Positions 9,568-19,036 of a DNA stretch of 64,000 nucleotides are shown here, piece after piece. The DNA is from Azoarcus sp. DN11 (GTDB lineage: Bacteria; Pseudomonadota; Gammaproteobacteria; Burkholderiales; Rhodocyclaceae). Numbering within the stretch: the first letter of the stretch is position 1; every line of letters starts with the position of its first letter. The notes under the pieces were generated by a model. The model was not told where the DNA came from, did no database searches, and saw only the letters and a program-made list of their open reading frames with translations. Made by a program: the position numbers and the translations under genes. The DNA lies in assembly GCF_003628555.1 (NCBI RefSeq), contig NZ_CP021731.1, positions 2,790,001 through 2,854,000 of the forward strand, in the 5' to 3' direction.

Positions 9568-10839
9568 ATGCCCTTTGCAAAACCGGTCGATCTCGCGCAG
9601 ATCGAGGCTTTCCTGATCGCGCTCGGAATCGGCCTCCTGATCGGACTCGAACGCGAGCGGGTGGCGTCGGCGCGGGCCGGCGTGCGCACCTTCGGCCTGG
9701 TCGGCCTTCTCGGCGCCCTGGTCGGCATGCTCGGCGAGCACCTCGGCTCAATTGCCCCGGTCGTCGTCGGCATGGTCATTGTCGGGGCGATGCTCATCGG
9801 CGCCTACCTGCGCCATCCCGATCCCGTCGACCCTGGCACGACCTCCGTCGCGGCGATGCTGGTGTGCTACTGCCTGGGCGTCGCCGTGTGGCTCGGGCAT
9901 GCGATGGTGGCCGTCATCCTGGCGGTCACGACGACCATCGTGCTCTACTTCAAGACCGAGCTGCGCGGCGTCGCCACCCGGCTGGAAGCGAAGGAATGGA
10001 TCTCGATCTTCCAGTTCGCGGTGCTGTCGCTCGTCGTCCTCCCCTTCCTGCCCGACGAGACCTTCGACCCCTTCAACGCCATCAACCCGCGGCAGGTGTG
10101 GTGGATGGTGGTCCTGATCTCGGGCCTGAGTCTCGCGGGCTATGCCACCCTGCGCCTGATCGGAACCCGCTACGGCGCGGCCTTTGTCGGCATCGCCGGC
10201 GGACTTGCCTCGAGCACCGCGACAACCCTCGTCTATGCGCGTGAAGCGCGCGAGGAACCGCCCTCCGCCTCGATGGCCGCGCTCGTGATCGTGCTGGCGA
10301 ACCTGGTCATGATGATCCGCGTGGCGGTGATCACGGCCGTGGTCGCCCCCGGCGTGGTCAAGTCGCTGGCCATGACGATCGCACCCGCCCTGTTCCTCGG
10401 CGCGATCAGCCTCTTCTGGTACTGGCGCGAACAGTCCAGCGGCCAGGCCTTCATGCCCGAAACCCGCAACCCGACCGAATTGCGGGCGGCGCTGGGATTC
10501 GGCGCGATCTATGCGGCGGTGCTCTTCGTCTCGGCGTGGCTGTCGGAGGTCGCGGGCTCGCAGGGGATCTACGTCCTCGCACTCGTCTCCGGGCTGACCG
10601 ACATGGATGCCATCGCCCTGTCGAGCATGCGGCTCTTCAACCTCGGGAAACTGGCGCTCGACGTCACGGTGGTAGCCATCGGGCTGGCCATGATCTCGAA
10701 TCTCGTCTTCAAGACCGGGATTGCCATGGTCATCGGCGGGCGCCCGCTCGGTCTCAAGATTCTTGGCGGCATGGGCGCCGTCGCGGTGGGGCTCGGCGGC
10801 GGGATCGCCTGGTACGCATTGTCCGCCGGGCGCCTATAA
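9568..10839 (+). CDS. MgtC/SapB-like and DUF4010 membrane protein
   Basis: This protein of about 423 residues is almost entirely hydrophobic, with some twelve predicted membrane segments. The N-terminal third resembles MgtC/SapB (IALGIGLLIGLERER, then VRTFGLVGLLGALVGM) and the rest matches DUF4010, including GGLASSTATTLVYAREA and GLTDMDAIALSSM. No transport or enzymatic activity is established for this fusion. The start at 9568 has an AAGGA site nine bases upstream; ATGs at 9559 and 9538 are alternatives. It is divergent from the isp operon and ends 58 bases before the Memo gene. Confidence 0.85.
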   Translation: MPFAKPVDLAQIEAFLIALGIGLLIGLERERVASARAGVRTFGLVGLLGALVGMLGEHLGSIAPVVVGMVIVGAMLIGAYLRHPDPVDPGTTSVAAMLVCYCLGVAVWLGHAMVAVILAVTTTIVLYFKTELRGVATRLEAKEWISIFQFAVLSLVVLPFLPDETFDPFNAINPRQVWWMVVLISGLSLAGYATLRLIGTRYGAAFVGIAGGLASSTATTLVYAREAREEPPSASMAALVIVLANLVMMIRVAVITAVVAPGVVKSLAMTIAPALFLGAISLFWYWREQSSGQAFMPETRNPTELRAALGFGAIYAAVLFVSAWLSEVAGSQGIYVLALVSGLTDMDAIALSSMRLFNLGKLALDVTVVAIGLAMISNLVFKTGIAMVIGGRPLGLKILGGMGAVAVGLGGGIAWYALSAGRL

Positions 10840-10897
10840 TTCAGCAGTAAACGCTGAACCACGCATTCGGGTCGCCACCTTCCCCGAAAGGAGCTCC

Positions 10898-11725
10898 ATG
10901 GCCACTGCTTCGATTCGCCCGGCTGCGGTCGCCGGATACTTTTATCCGGACGACCCCCAGGTGCTGCAAGCCCAGATCGGCGAGATGCTCTCGACCGCCG
11001 TGCCGCTCGAAGCGGTATCCGCTCCCAAGGCGCTCATCGTGCCGCATGCGGGTTATGTGTATTCCGGCCCGGTTGCCGCCAACGCTTACGCCACGGCGGC
11101 GACGCTGCGCGACGTGGTGCGGCGGGTGGTGCTGCTGGGGCCGGCCCATCGCGTTCCGGTCGCGTCCTTCGCCCTGCCGGCGGCGCAAGTGTTTTCGACG
11201 CCGCTCGGCCCCGTGCCGATCAGCCGCAAGGACTGGCTCACCCTGCAGCAACGTATCGACGTCGTCGTCGATGACCGCCCGCATGCGCTCGAGCATTGCC
11301 TGGAAGTTCAGCTGCCCTTCCTGCAGACCATCCTTGACGCCTTCGAACTCGTTCCGCTGCTGGTGGGCGGCGCGAGCGGCGAACAGGTCGCGGAGGTCCT
11401 CGACGACCTGTGGGGCGGACCGGAAACCCTGATCGTCATCAGTTCGGACCTTTCGCACTATCACCCGTACGCGCAGGCGTGCTGCACGGATCGCAGCTCG
11501 GTGGACCAGATCCTCAAGCTTCGCACCGGCCTCGACCACAATCAGGCGTGCGGTGCGACACCGATCAACGGGCTCCTGCGCGTCGCCGCCCGTCATGGCA
11601 TCGAGCCGCATCTGCTCGACCTGCGCAATTCCGGCGACACGGCGGGCGACCGCGCGCGGGTCGTCGGATATACCAGCATCGCCTTCTGCGAATCGTCCAG
11701 CCATGCCGCTTCCGCCCGCCACTGA
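10898..11725 (+). CDS. amrB: AmmeMemoRadiSam system protein B (Memo-like)
   Basis: This 275-residue protein belongs to the MEMO1 family, structurally related to non-haem iron dioxygenases. Conserved pieces are IVPHAGYVYSGP, LLGPAHRVPV, HALEHCLEVQLPF and SSDLSHYHPY, which contain the putative metal-binding histidines. It starts after a GAAAGGAG site. Its 3' end overlaps the AMMECR1-like gene by 23 bases, and the radical SAM gene follows, forming the three-gene AmmeMemoRadiSam set. The set is widespread in bacteria and archaea, and no reaction is firmly assigned. Confidence 0.93.
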   Translation: MATASIRPAAVAGYFYPDDPQVLQAQIGEMLSTAVPLEAVSAPKALIVPHAGYVYSGPVAANAYATAATLRDVVRRVVLLGPAHRVPVASFALPAAQVFSTPLGPVPISRKDWLTLQQRIDVVVDDRPHALEHCLEVQLPFLQTILDAFELVPLLVGGASGEQVAEVLDDLWGGPETLIVISSDLSHYHPYAQACCTDRSSVDQILKLRTGLDHNQACGATPINGLLRVAARHGIEPHLLDLRNSGDTAGDRARVVGYTSIAFCESSSHAASARH

Positions 11726-12260
11726 GCTCGGGGAGATCCTGCTCGCGCGCGCACGCCTCGCGATCGCCCACGAACTCGGCACGGAAGCCGCCGCGCCGGC
11801 GGACGATCCGCGACTCGCCGACCGCGGTGCGACCTTCGTGACCATCAAGCGCAACGGCGAACTGCGCGGTTGCATCGGCAGCGTGCGCCCGCAACGATCG
11901 CTCGGCGAAGATGTCGTAACCAATGCGGTGGCTGCCGCAACCAGGGACCCGCGATTTCCCCCGATGGCGCGCAGCGAACTCGGCAAGATCGAGATCGAGG
12001 TGTCGCTGCTGTCGCCGGCGGAATTCGTCGAGTTCTCCGGCGAGGATGAGCTGTTGGGCAAGCTGCGGCCCGGCATCGACGGCTTGGTACTGTTCTCCGG
12101 CTGTCGCAGCGCGACCTTCCTGCCGCAGGTGTGGGAGCAGCTCCCCGAGCCGCGAATGTTTCTCGCAGCCCTCAAGCAGAAGGCCGGACTTGCGCCGGAC
12201 CGTCCCGCTCCGAACCTGATGGCGGCGACCTACACGGTGCAGAAGTGGAAGGAGCCGTGA
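11703..12260 (+). CDS. amrA: AmmeMemoRadiSam system protein A (AMMECR1-like)
   Basis: This 185-residue protein carries the AMMECR1 hallmark LRGCIGS within FVTIKRNGELRGCIGS, then NAVAAATRDPRFPP and KIEIEVSLLSP. The C-terminal segment FLPQVWEQLPEP is also typical. The start at 11703 lies inside the end of the Memo-like gene, consistent with translational coupling. The stop is one base before the start of the radical SAM gene. The biochemical role is unknown; the conserved cysteine of LRGCIG is the obvious candidate reactive residue. Confidence 0.93.
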   Translation: MPLPPATELGEILLARARLAIAHELGTEAAAPADDPRLADRGATFVTIKRNGELRGCIGSVRPQRSLGEDVVTNAVAAATRDPRFPPMARSELGKIEIEVSLLSPAEFVEFSGEDELLGKLRPGIDGLVLFSGCRSATFLPQVWEQLPEPRMFLAALKQKAGLAPDRPAPNLMAATYTVQKWKEP

Positions 12261-12261
12261 G

Positions 12262-13350
12262 ATGAACTACCCCGGGCGCTACTGGCATCGGCTCGACGAC
12301 GGGCGCATCCAGTGCGACCTGTGTCCGCGCTACTGCCGGCTGCACGCGGACCAGCGTGGCGCCTGCTTCGTGCGCATGCGCGAGGGCGACGCGATCGTCC
12401 TCACGACCTACGGCAGGAGCTCCGGATTCTGCATCGACCCGATCGAGAAAAAGCCGCTCAACCACTTCTACCCCGGCACCAGCGTATTCTCGTTCGGCAC
12501 GGCGGGCTGCAACCTCGCGTGCAAGTTCTGCCAGAACTGGGACATCTCCAAGTCCCGCGACATGGACCGCCTGATGGACGCAGCCGCGCCCGGCGAGATC
12601 GCGCGCACCGCCGCGGACTGGGGCTGCACCAGCGTCGCCTTCACCTACAACGACCCGGTGATCTTTGCCGAGTACGCGATCGACACCGCGAAGGCCTGCC
12701 ACGAGCGCGGGCTGAAAGCCGTCGCCGTCACCGCCGGCTACATCACCGAAGTCGCGCGCCCCGACTTCTACGCGCACATGGATGCGGCGAACGTCGATCT
12801 CAAGGGATTCACCGACGAGTTCTATGTCAAGGAATGCGGCGCCCACCTGCAGCCGGTGCTCGACACGCTGAAATGGCTGGTGCACGAGAGCAAAGTGTGG
12901 GTCGAGATCACGACGCTGCTGATCCCGGGGCTCAACGATTCCGAGGACGAAGTCCGCGCGCTGTCGCAGTGGGTGGCGAAGGAGCTCGGCACCGAGGTGC
13001 CGCTGCACTTCACGGCCTTCCATCCCGATTTCAAGCTCACCGACGTCCCGCCGACCCCACCCGCGACGCTGACGCGCTCGCGCCGCATCGCGCTCGCCGA
13101 AGGGCTGAAGCACGTCTATACCGGCAACGTGCATGACCGCGAAGGCGGCGTGACCCGGTGCACGAACTGCGGTGCCGCACTCATCGAGCGCGACTGGTAC
13201 GAGATCCTCGGCTACACCCTTGACGACCGCGGCGCGTGCCGCAACTGCGGGACGCCCCTCGCCGGCCGCTTCGGCCGCTTCTCGTCCGCTTTCGGTGCGC
13301 GCCGCGTACCGGTGGCGATCCACCGTCAGCCGGCGCGTGCAAGACCCTGA
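12262..13350 (+). CDS. amrS: AmmeMemoRadiSam system radical SAM enzyme
   Basis: This 362-residue protein has the radical SAM cluster motif CNLACKFC (Cys83, Cys87, Cys90) followed by QNWDISK, and TSVAFTYNDPVIFAEYA as in PflA-like activases. The N-terminus has an extra pair of CxxC-type motifs (CDLCPRYC). The C-terminus ends with two CxxC motifs (CTNCGAAL and CRNCGTPL), which look like a zinc ribbon. It is the last of three overlapping or nearly touching genes. It probably modifies something together with the A and B proteins, but the substrate is unknown. Confidence 0.94.
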   Translation: MNYPGRYWHRLDDGRIQCDLCPRYCRLHADQRGACFVRMREGDAIVLTTYGRSSGFCIDPIEKKPLNHFYPGTSVFSFGTAGCNLACKFCQNWDISKSRDMDRLMDAAAPGEIARTAADWGCTSVAFTYNDPVIFAEYAIDTAKACHERGLKAVAVTAGYITEVARPDFYAHMDAANVDLKGFTDEFYVKECGAHLQPVLDTLKWLVHESKVWVEITTLLIPGLNDSEDEVRALSQWVAKELGTEVPLHFTAFHPDFKLTDVPPTPPATLTRSRRIALAEGLKHVYTGNVHDREGGVTRCTNCGAALIERDWYEILGYTLDDRGACRNCGTPLAGRFGRFSSAFGARRVPVAIHRQPARARP

Positions 13351-13365
13351 TCCGGAACCGAAAAC

Positions 13366-14106
13366 GTGAGACTGCGCACAACCGACATCAGCATTCCCTT
13401 CGAGCGCATCTGGTTGAACGGTGAGCTGGTGCACGCACCGGACGTAGCCGGGCTGGCCGTGCTCCTGCGGCCGGCGGGCAGCCCGTTCGCGCAATCCCGT
13501 GACCTGAGGGTCGCGCACCAACTGCAGGGCGCGGGATTTGCGACACTGCTGATCAACCTCCTCACCACCTACGAGGAAGCGCGCGACCCCGATGCCCGCT
13601 TCAACGTGCCGCAGATGGCCAATCGCGTCATTGCCGTCCTCGACTGGGTCGGCCACCAGCCGCCGCTCTCCGGACTCGGAATGGGCCTGATCGCGTCCGA
13701 TACGGCGAGCGGGGCCGCGATCCGCGCCGGCGGGAAGGCCGGCGAGCGGGTGGCGGCAATCGTCTGCCGGGGCGGGCGGCCCGATCTCGCCGGCCTGACG
13801 CCGCTCAACACGCTCGCCGTCCCGCTACGGATGGTCGTGGGCAGCGACGACCCCCATGCCGGGATGATCCGCCAGGCCTGCGATCATCTCCGCAGCGCAC
13901 ACGACTGGCACGTGCTGGCAGGCGTGTCGGAGGAATTCCGCGAACCCGGGGCCATCGAACGTTTCGGCGAGCTGGCCGCCGCATGGCTGCGCGACAAGCT
14001 GCCGCCGCCTGGGCCCGTCGAGCAGCGCATCCACGCCCCCTCTGTCGGTGCGGACGAGCAATCCGAAGGGCCTTCGGACCAATCCGCCGCGCCGCATCCC
14101 CTATAA
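13366..14106 (+). CDS. Alpha/beta-hydrolase-like protein, dienelactone hydrolase type
   Basis: This 246-residue protein has the layout of a small dienelactone-hydrolase-like enzyme. It has an early strand GLAVLLRPAGSP, the segment HQLQGAGFATLLINLLT, a would-be nucleophile region, PLRMVVGSDDPH for the acidic residue, and a last region near EEFREPG. The usual GxSxG elbow is not intact: GMGLIASDTASGAA stands in its place, and no His in the expected final position is obvious. It may be an inactive or divergent member. It begins 15 bases after the radical SAM gene, so it is probably cotranscribed. No substrate can be proposed. Confidence 0.6.
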   Translation: MRLRTTDISIPFERIWLNGELVHAPDVAGLAVLLRPAGSPFAQSRDLRVAHQLQGAGFATLLINLLTTYEEARDPDARFNVPQMANRVIAVLDWVGHQPPLSGLGMGLIASDTASGAAIRAGGKAGERVAAIVCRGGRPDLAGLTPLNTLAVPLRMVVGSDDPHAGMIRQACDHLRSAHDWHVLAGVSEEFREPGAIERFGELAAAWLRDKLPPPGPVEQRIHAPSVGADEQSEGPSDQSAAPHPL

Positions 14107-14107
14107 T
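14102..14107 (+). promoter_or_regulatory. Possible -10 box for mfd
   Basis: A perfect TATAAT lies 40 bases upstream of the mfd start, at the end of the preceding gene. No good -35 box is seen at 16-18 bases upstream, so the call rests on the hexamer alone. Confidence 0.3.
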
Positions 14108-14146
14108 TCGCCTCCTGATTCCGCCTCTTTCCTCCACATCCGTTCG

Positions 14147-17100
14147 ATGTCCCGACCGCTCGACGCCCTGATTCCGCAGCTCGCCTCCCTGACTTTCCCG
14201 AAACCCGGCGTACGCCTCGACCTCCCCGCCCTTGCCGGTTCGGCCGACGCCCTCGCCGTCGCCCAGCTTGCCGCGCGCGGGCGCTGCCTGCTGCTCGTCA
14301 CTGCGAACCCGCTCGACGCGCAGCGCCTGCAGGACGAGATCGCATGGCTCGCGCCCGGCGTGCGCACCCACCTGCTGCCGGACTGGGAGACGCTGCCGTA
14401 CGAGAGCTTCTCGCCGCACCAGGACCTGATTTCCGAGCGGCTGTCGACGCTTTACGCAGTGAGTCGCGGCGACGCCGACATCGTGCTCGTGCCGGCCTCG
14501 ACGGCGCTCTACCGCATGGCGCCGCCGGCCTTCCTCGCGGCCTACACTTTCTTCCTGAAGCAGGGCGCGAAGCTCGACGTCGACCAGCTGCGCAACCAGA
14601 TGGCCGTCGCCGGCTACACCCACGTCACGCAGGTCGTCAGCCCCGGCGAATTCTCGGTGCGCGGCGGGCTGGTCGACCTATACCCGATGGGCGCGGCCCT
14701 GCCCTTCCGCATCGACCTCTTCGACGACGAAGTCGAGAGCATCAAGACCTTCGACCCCGACACCCAGCGCACGGTCTATCCGGTGCCGGAAATCCGCATG
14801 CTGCCTGCGCGCGAATTCCCGATGGACGAGAAGGGGCGCACGCACTTCCGCAGCCGCTTCCGCGAAACCTTCGAGGGCGACCCCTCGCGCGTGTCGCTCT
14901 ACAAGGACGTGTCGAACGGCATCGCGCCCGCCGGCATCGAGTACTTCCTGCCGCTGTTCTTCGACGACACCGCGACGCTGTTCGACTACCTGCCGTCCGA
15001 CACCGCGGTGGTCCTGCATCGCGACGTTCCTGCCGCGATCGAGGAGTTCTGGCGCGACACGCGCTCACGCTACGACTTCCTCAAGGGCGACCGCACGCGC
15101 CCGGTCCTGCCGCCGGAAGCGCTGTTCCTCGGGCAGGAATCCTTCTTCACCGCACTCAAGGATCGCCCGCGCATCCAGATCGGCGCGCCGGACGCGAGCA
15201 CCGAGGCTGCCGCAGCATCGCCCCTGCCCGACCTTTCGGTCGAGCGCAAGGCAAGCGATCCGCTGCACCGCTTCAAGACTTTCCTCGAAGGCGACTGGGC
15301 TCGGAGCGGCGGGCGCGTGCTGGTGCTGGCCGACGCGCCGGGCCGGCGCGAGACGATGGCGGAATTCTTCGCCGAGTACGGCGTAAAGCCCGCCGCAAGC
15401 GCGGATTTCGCAGGTTTTCTCGCGTCCGCCGAGCCGCTCGCGCTGGGCGTCGGCCCGCTCGCGACCGGCTTTCTGCTGCCGGACGCGAAGCTCGCGATCA
15501 TCACCGAATCGGAACTCTACGCAGCCACCACCCGCACGCGCGCACGCCGCGACACGCGCAAGGCGGCCACGATGGAGGGCTGGCTGCGCGACCTCTCCGA
15601 ATTGAAGCCGGGCGACCCCGTCGTGCATGAATCGCACGGCATCGGCCGCTACCTCGGCCTGCTCCACATGGATCTCGGCGAAGGGCAGACCGAGTTCCTG
15701 CACCTCGAATACGCCAACGGCGACAAGCTCTACGTGCCGGTCGCGCAGCTGCACGTGATCTCGCGCTACGCCGGCGCCGACCCGGAAGCGGTCGAGCTGC
15801 ACCGCCTCGGCTCCGGCCAGTGGGACAAGGCCAAGAAGAAGGCCGCGATGCAGGTGCGCGACACCGCCGCCGAGTTGCTCGCCCTGTACGCGCAACGCGC
15901 GGCGCGTCCCGGCCACCGCTTCGACTTCAAGCAGCACGACCTCGACGCCTTCGCCGAAGGCTTCGGCTTCGAGACCACGCCGGACCAGCAAGGCGCGATC
16001 GACGCCGTCATCGCCGACATGCAGTCGGGCCGCCCGATGGACCGCCTCGTGTGCGGCGACGTCGGCTTCGGCAAGACCGAAGTCGCGCTGCGCGCCGCCT
16101 TCATCGCGGTGGCCGACGGCAAGCAGGTCGTCGTGCTGACGCCCACCACGCTGCTCGCCGAACAGCACTACCAGACCTTCGCCGACCGCTTCGCCGACTT
16201 CCCGATCCGCATCGCCGAACTGTCGCGCTTCAAGAGCGCCAAGGAACAGGCGGAAGCGCTGAAGCTGCTCGGCGAAGGCAAGGTCGACATCATCATCGGC
16301 ACGCATCGCCTGCTGCAGAAGGACGTCCAGTTCAAGCGCCTCGGCCTCGTCATCATCGACGAGGAACACCGCTTCGGCGTGCGCCAGAAGGAGGCCCTGA
16401 AGGCGCTGCGCAGCGAAATCGACATCCTGACGCTCACGGCGACGCCCATCCCGCGCACGCTCGGCCTCGCGCTCGAAGGCCTGCGCGAGTTCTCGGTGAT
16501 CGCGACCGCGCCGCAGAAGCGCCTCGCGATCAAGACCTTCGTGCAGCGCCACAGCAAGAGCATCGTGCGCGAAGCGGTGCTGCGCGAGTTCAAGCGCGGC
16601 GGCCAGGTGTACTTCCTGCACAACGAAGTCGAGACCATCGAGAACGTACGCAACGACCTCGCCGAGCTGCTGCCCGAGGCGCGCATCGTCGTCGGCCACG
16701 GCCAGCTGCCCGAGCGCGAACTCGAACGCGTGATGCGCGACTTCACCGCGCAACGCGCCAACCTGCTGCTGTGCACGACCATCATCGAGACCGGCATCAA
16801 CATCCCCACCGCCAACACCATCATCATCAACCGCGCCGACCGCTTCGGCCTCGCCCAGCTGCACCAGCTGCGCGGCCGCGTCGGCCGCAGCCACCACCAG
16901 GCCTACGCCTACCTGCTCACCGACGCCCACGCCAAGCCCACCGCACAGGCGCAGAAGCGCCTCGAAGCGATCACGATGATGGAAGAGCTGGGCTCCGGCT
17001 TCTACCTCGCGATGCACGACCTGGAGATCCGCGGCGCCGGCGAAGTGCTCGGCGAGAACCAGTCCGGCGAAATCCAGCAGGTGGGCTTCAGCCTGTACAC

Positions 17101-17605
17101 CGAGATGCTCAAGCGCGCCGTGCGCGACCTGCAGGCCGGCAAGGAGCCCGACCTGACCCAGCCGCTGGAAGTCGTCTCCGAGATCAACCTGCACACCCCG
17201 GCACTGCTGCCCAACGACTACTGCCCCGACGTGCAGGAGCGCCTGACGCTCTACAAGCGCCTCGCCAACTGCGAGGCCGACGACGAACTGCGCAGCCTGC
17301 AGGAAGAGCTGATCGACCGCTTCGGTGAACTGCCCCCGCAGACCCAGGCGCTGATCGAATCGCACCGCCTGCGCCTGCTCGTGAAGCCCTTCGGCGTCGC
17401 CAAGCTCGACGCCAGCGACGCGCAGATCAGCGTCCAGTTCGGCCCCAATCCGCCCATCGACCCTGCGAAGGTGATCTTCCTGATCCAGAAGGATCGCAAC
17501 ACCAAGATGTCCGGGCCTGACCGCCTGATCCGGAAGGCGAGTCTGCCCAACCTGAAGCAGCGCGTGCAGGGCATCCGGGAGTTGCTGGAGGCGGTAAGGG
17601 CGTAA
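14147..17605 (+). CDS. mfd: Transcription-repair coupling factor Mfd
   Basis: This 1152-residue protein has the full Mfd layout. An N-terminal UvrB-like region contains LLPDWETLPYESFSPHQD. A CarD-like RNA-polymerase-interacting domain follows (about 485-560, with PGDPVVHESHGIGRYLGL). The RecG-like translocase has Walker A GDVGFGKTE near residue 638, DEEHRFG near 738 and TIIETGINIPTANT. A C-terminal TRCF domain ends the protein. Mfd removes stalled RNA polymerase and recruits UvrA. The start MSRPLDAL at 14147 fits homologues; the frame is open 33 codons upstream through a TATAAT sequence. Confidence 0.97.
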   Translation: MSRPLDALIPQLASLTFPKPGVRLDLPALAGSADALAVAQLAARGRCLLLVTANPLDAQRLQDEIAWLAPGVRTHLLPDWETLPYESFSPHQDLISERLSTLYAVSRGDADIVLVPASTALYRMAPPAFLAAYTFFLKQGAKLDVDQLRNQMAVAGYTHVTQVVSPGEFSVRGGLVDLYPMGAALPFRIDLFDDEVESIKTFDPDTQRTVYPVPEIRMLPAREFPMDEKGRTHFRSRFRETFEGDPSRVSLYKDVSNGIAPAGIEYFLPLFFDDTATLFDYLPSDTAVVLHRDVPAAIEEFWRDTRSRYDFLKGDRTRPVLPPEALFLGQESFFTALKDRPRIQIGAPDASTEAAAASPLPDLSVERKASDPLHRFKTFLEGDWARSGGRVLVLADAPGRRETMAEFFAEYGVKPAASADFAGFLASAEPLALGVGPLATGFLLPDAKLAIITESELYAATTRTRARRDTRKAATMEGWLRDLSELKPGDPVVHESHGIGRYLGLLHMDLGEGQTEFLHLEYANGDKLYVPVAQLHVISRYAGADPEAVELHRLGSGQWDKAKKKAAMQVRDTAAELLALYAQRAARPGHRFDFKQHDLDAFAEGFGFETTPDQQGAIDAVIADMQSGRPMDRLVCGDVGFGKTEVALRAAFIAVADGKQVVVLTPTTLLAEQHYQTFADRFADFPIRIAELSRFKSAKEQAEALKLLGEGKVDIIIGTHRLLQKDVQFKRLGLVIIDEEHRFGVRQKEALKALRSEIDILTLTATPIPRTLGLALEGLREFSVIATAPQKRLAIKTFVQRHSKSIVREAVLREFKRGGQVYFLHNEVETIENVRNDLAELLPEARIVVGHGQLPERELERVMRDFTAQRANLLLCTTIIETGINIPTANTIIINRADRFGLAQLHQLRGRVGRSHHQAYAYLLTDAHAKPTAQAQKRLEAITMMEELGSGFYLAMHDLEIRGAGEVLGENQSGEIQQVGFSLYTEMLKRAVRDLQAGKEPDLTQPLEVVSEINLHTPALLPNDYCPDVQERLTLYKRLANCEADDELRSLQEELIDRFGELPPQTQALIESHRLRLLVKPFGVAKLDASDAQISVQFGPNPPIDPAKVIFLIQKDRNTKMSGPDRLIRKASLPNLKQRVQGIRELLEAVRA

Positions 17606-17675
17606 ATCGCAGGGCGAGCCACAGTCGCGCACTGGCGTGTGATAATTTCACGAACTGACGATTGGATTCCTATCA

Positions 17676-18458
17676 ATGAAGCATCCCACCTTCGAGTGTC
17701 TGGGCGAACAATATCCTTCCCATCTCGAAGAGAAATTCGATCGCATCCTCACGCGCATCGAGTTCCTGTGGGACACGCCCGAGATCCACGACTACTTCAG
17801 CGATCTCCTGATCGACAAACGCGGCGGCCGGCAGGGCTTTCCGCCCCAGGTGCTCGCCGACATCATCAGACTGCGGGAATTCCGCGAGCTGGAGACGTTC
17901 CGCCAGGCCGAGCGCCGCGAACACGCGGTCCGCGAACTGGCCGACCGCGGCGTCCTTGTCGACCGCGAGGCCTTCCTGAGCGCGCTGCGCGCCGGCGACC
18001 GCGAACTCGTCGATCTCCTCGTGCGAGCCGGATTCAATATCCACTGCACCGAGGTCGACGGCACGCCGCCGCTGCTCTATGCACTGAAGAAAGGCTTCAC
18101 GGTCATCGCCAGCATCCTCGTTAACGCCGGCGCGGACGTGAACGCCCGCGATCGCCTGGGCCTCACGCCGCTGCTGGTCGCCTGCGGCAAACCGACCCAG
18201 GGTTATCGCAGCATCGCGGAGGCGCTCATCCTCCGCGGCGCACAGGTGAACGTGCGCGACCCGCTGGGCAACACACCCTTCCTCCTGTCCCTGTCGGGCG
18301 GGGTCGTCGACATCGCCGAGCTGCTGGCCGAACGCGGGGCGGACATCTTCGCGAGCACGCGCAAGGGCGAATCCGCGCTCGCGCTGGCACGCAGGCTCGA
18401 CACCCCGGAGGGCGCACGCGTTGCCGAACTGATCCGCGAAAAAGGCGCCACGCGCTAA
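17676..18458 (+). CDS. Ankyrin-repeat protein
   Basis: The C-terminal two thirds (about residues 100-255) are ankyrin-type repeats, seen as DGTPPLLYALKKGF, INAGADVNARDRLGLTPLL-like units, GAQVNVRDPLGNTPFLL and RGADIFASTRKGESALALA. The N-terminal 90 residues are not a recognised domain but are charged and probably helical. There is no signal peptide, so it is likely cytoplasmic and acts through protein binding; a partner cannot be named. It follows mfd after 70 bases that contain an extended -10-like TGTGATAAT (17638-17646). It is probably a separate transcription unit. Confidence 0.85.
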   Translation: MKHPTFECLGEQYPSHLEEKFDRILTRIEFLWDTPEIHDYFSDLLIDKRGGRQGFPPQVLADIIRLREFRELETFRQAERREHAVRELADRGVLVDREAFLSALRAGDRELVDLLVRAGFNIHCTEVDGTPPLLYALKKGFTVIASILVNAGADVNARDRLGLTPLLVACGKPTQGYRSIAEALILRGAQVNVRDPLGNTPFLLSLSGGVVDIAELLAERGADIFASTRKGESALALARRLDTPEGARVAELIREKGATR

Positions 18459-18565
18459 GCTAAGCTGCTAGTGCGGCAAGCAAATACGTAACGTCAGGTC
18501 GAGCGCTGCACGGTGGCTCGCGCGGGCATCCCCCCGTTACGCCGCGAAGCCACAGGAGGGAAATC

Positions 18566-18988
18566 ATGAACCCCAGGCTGACGCTCATCACTCTCGCGGT
18601 CGACGACCTCGAACGCGCCCTGCACTTCTACCGCGACGGACTCGGCCTCGCGACCGCGGGAATCGTCGGCACCGAGTTCGAATACGGCGCCGTGGCCTTC
18701 TTCGACCTTCAGCCGGGCCTGAAGCTCGCCGTCTGGCCGCGGACCAGCCTCGCCCGCGATGCCGGAATCGGCGTCGGCGCCCGCTCTTCGACCGAATTCT
18801 CGCTCGCGCACAATGTCGCGAGCAAACAGGAGGTCGACGCAGTCATGGAGCAGGCACGGCGTGCCGGTGCGCGAATCGTCAAGCCGGGGGGCGACACCTT
18901 CTGGGGCGGCTACGCCGGCTACTTCGCTGATCCGGACGGCCACCTGTGGGAAATCGCCTGGAACCCGCAGCTCGAAATCGCGGAATAG
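18566..18988 (+). CDS. VOC family (glyoxalase/bleomycin-resistance fold) protein
   Basis: This 140-residue protein shows the vicinal oxygen chelate pattern: LTLITLAVDDLERALHFYRDGLGL at the N-terminus and the mirrored half ending in GYFADPDGHLWEIAWNP. The terminal glutamate of WEIAWNP is a usual metal ligand. A GGAGG-type site precedes the start. Proteins of this size act as small lyases, isomerases or resistance proteins, and substrate cannot be read from sequence. It is convergent with cysA. Confidence 0.9.
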   Translation: MNPRLTLITLAVDDLERALHFYRDGLGLATAGIVGTEFEYGAVAFFDLQPGLKLAVWPRTSLARDAGIGVGARSSTEFSLAHNVASKQEVDAVMEQARRAGARIVKPGGDTFWGGYAGYFADPDGHLWEIAWNPQLEIAE

Positions 18989-19036
18989 ATCCGGCGCATC
19001 GAGTCCCGCCGGACGGATGTGCCGATCCCGGCGGAA

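Noticed and set aside
10835..10840. TATAAT before the Memo-like gene as a promoter
   Set aside because: The hexamer overlaps the stop codon region of the previous gene and has no -35 box at suitable spacing.
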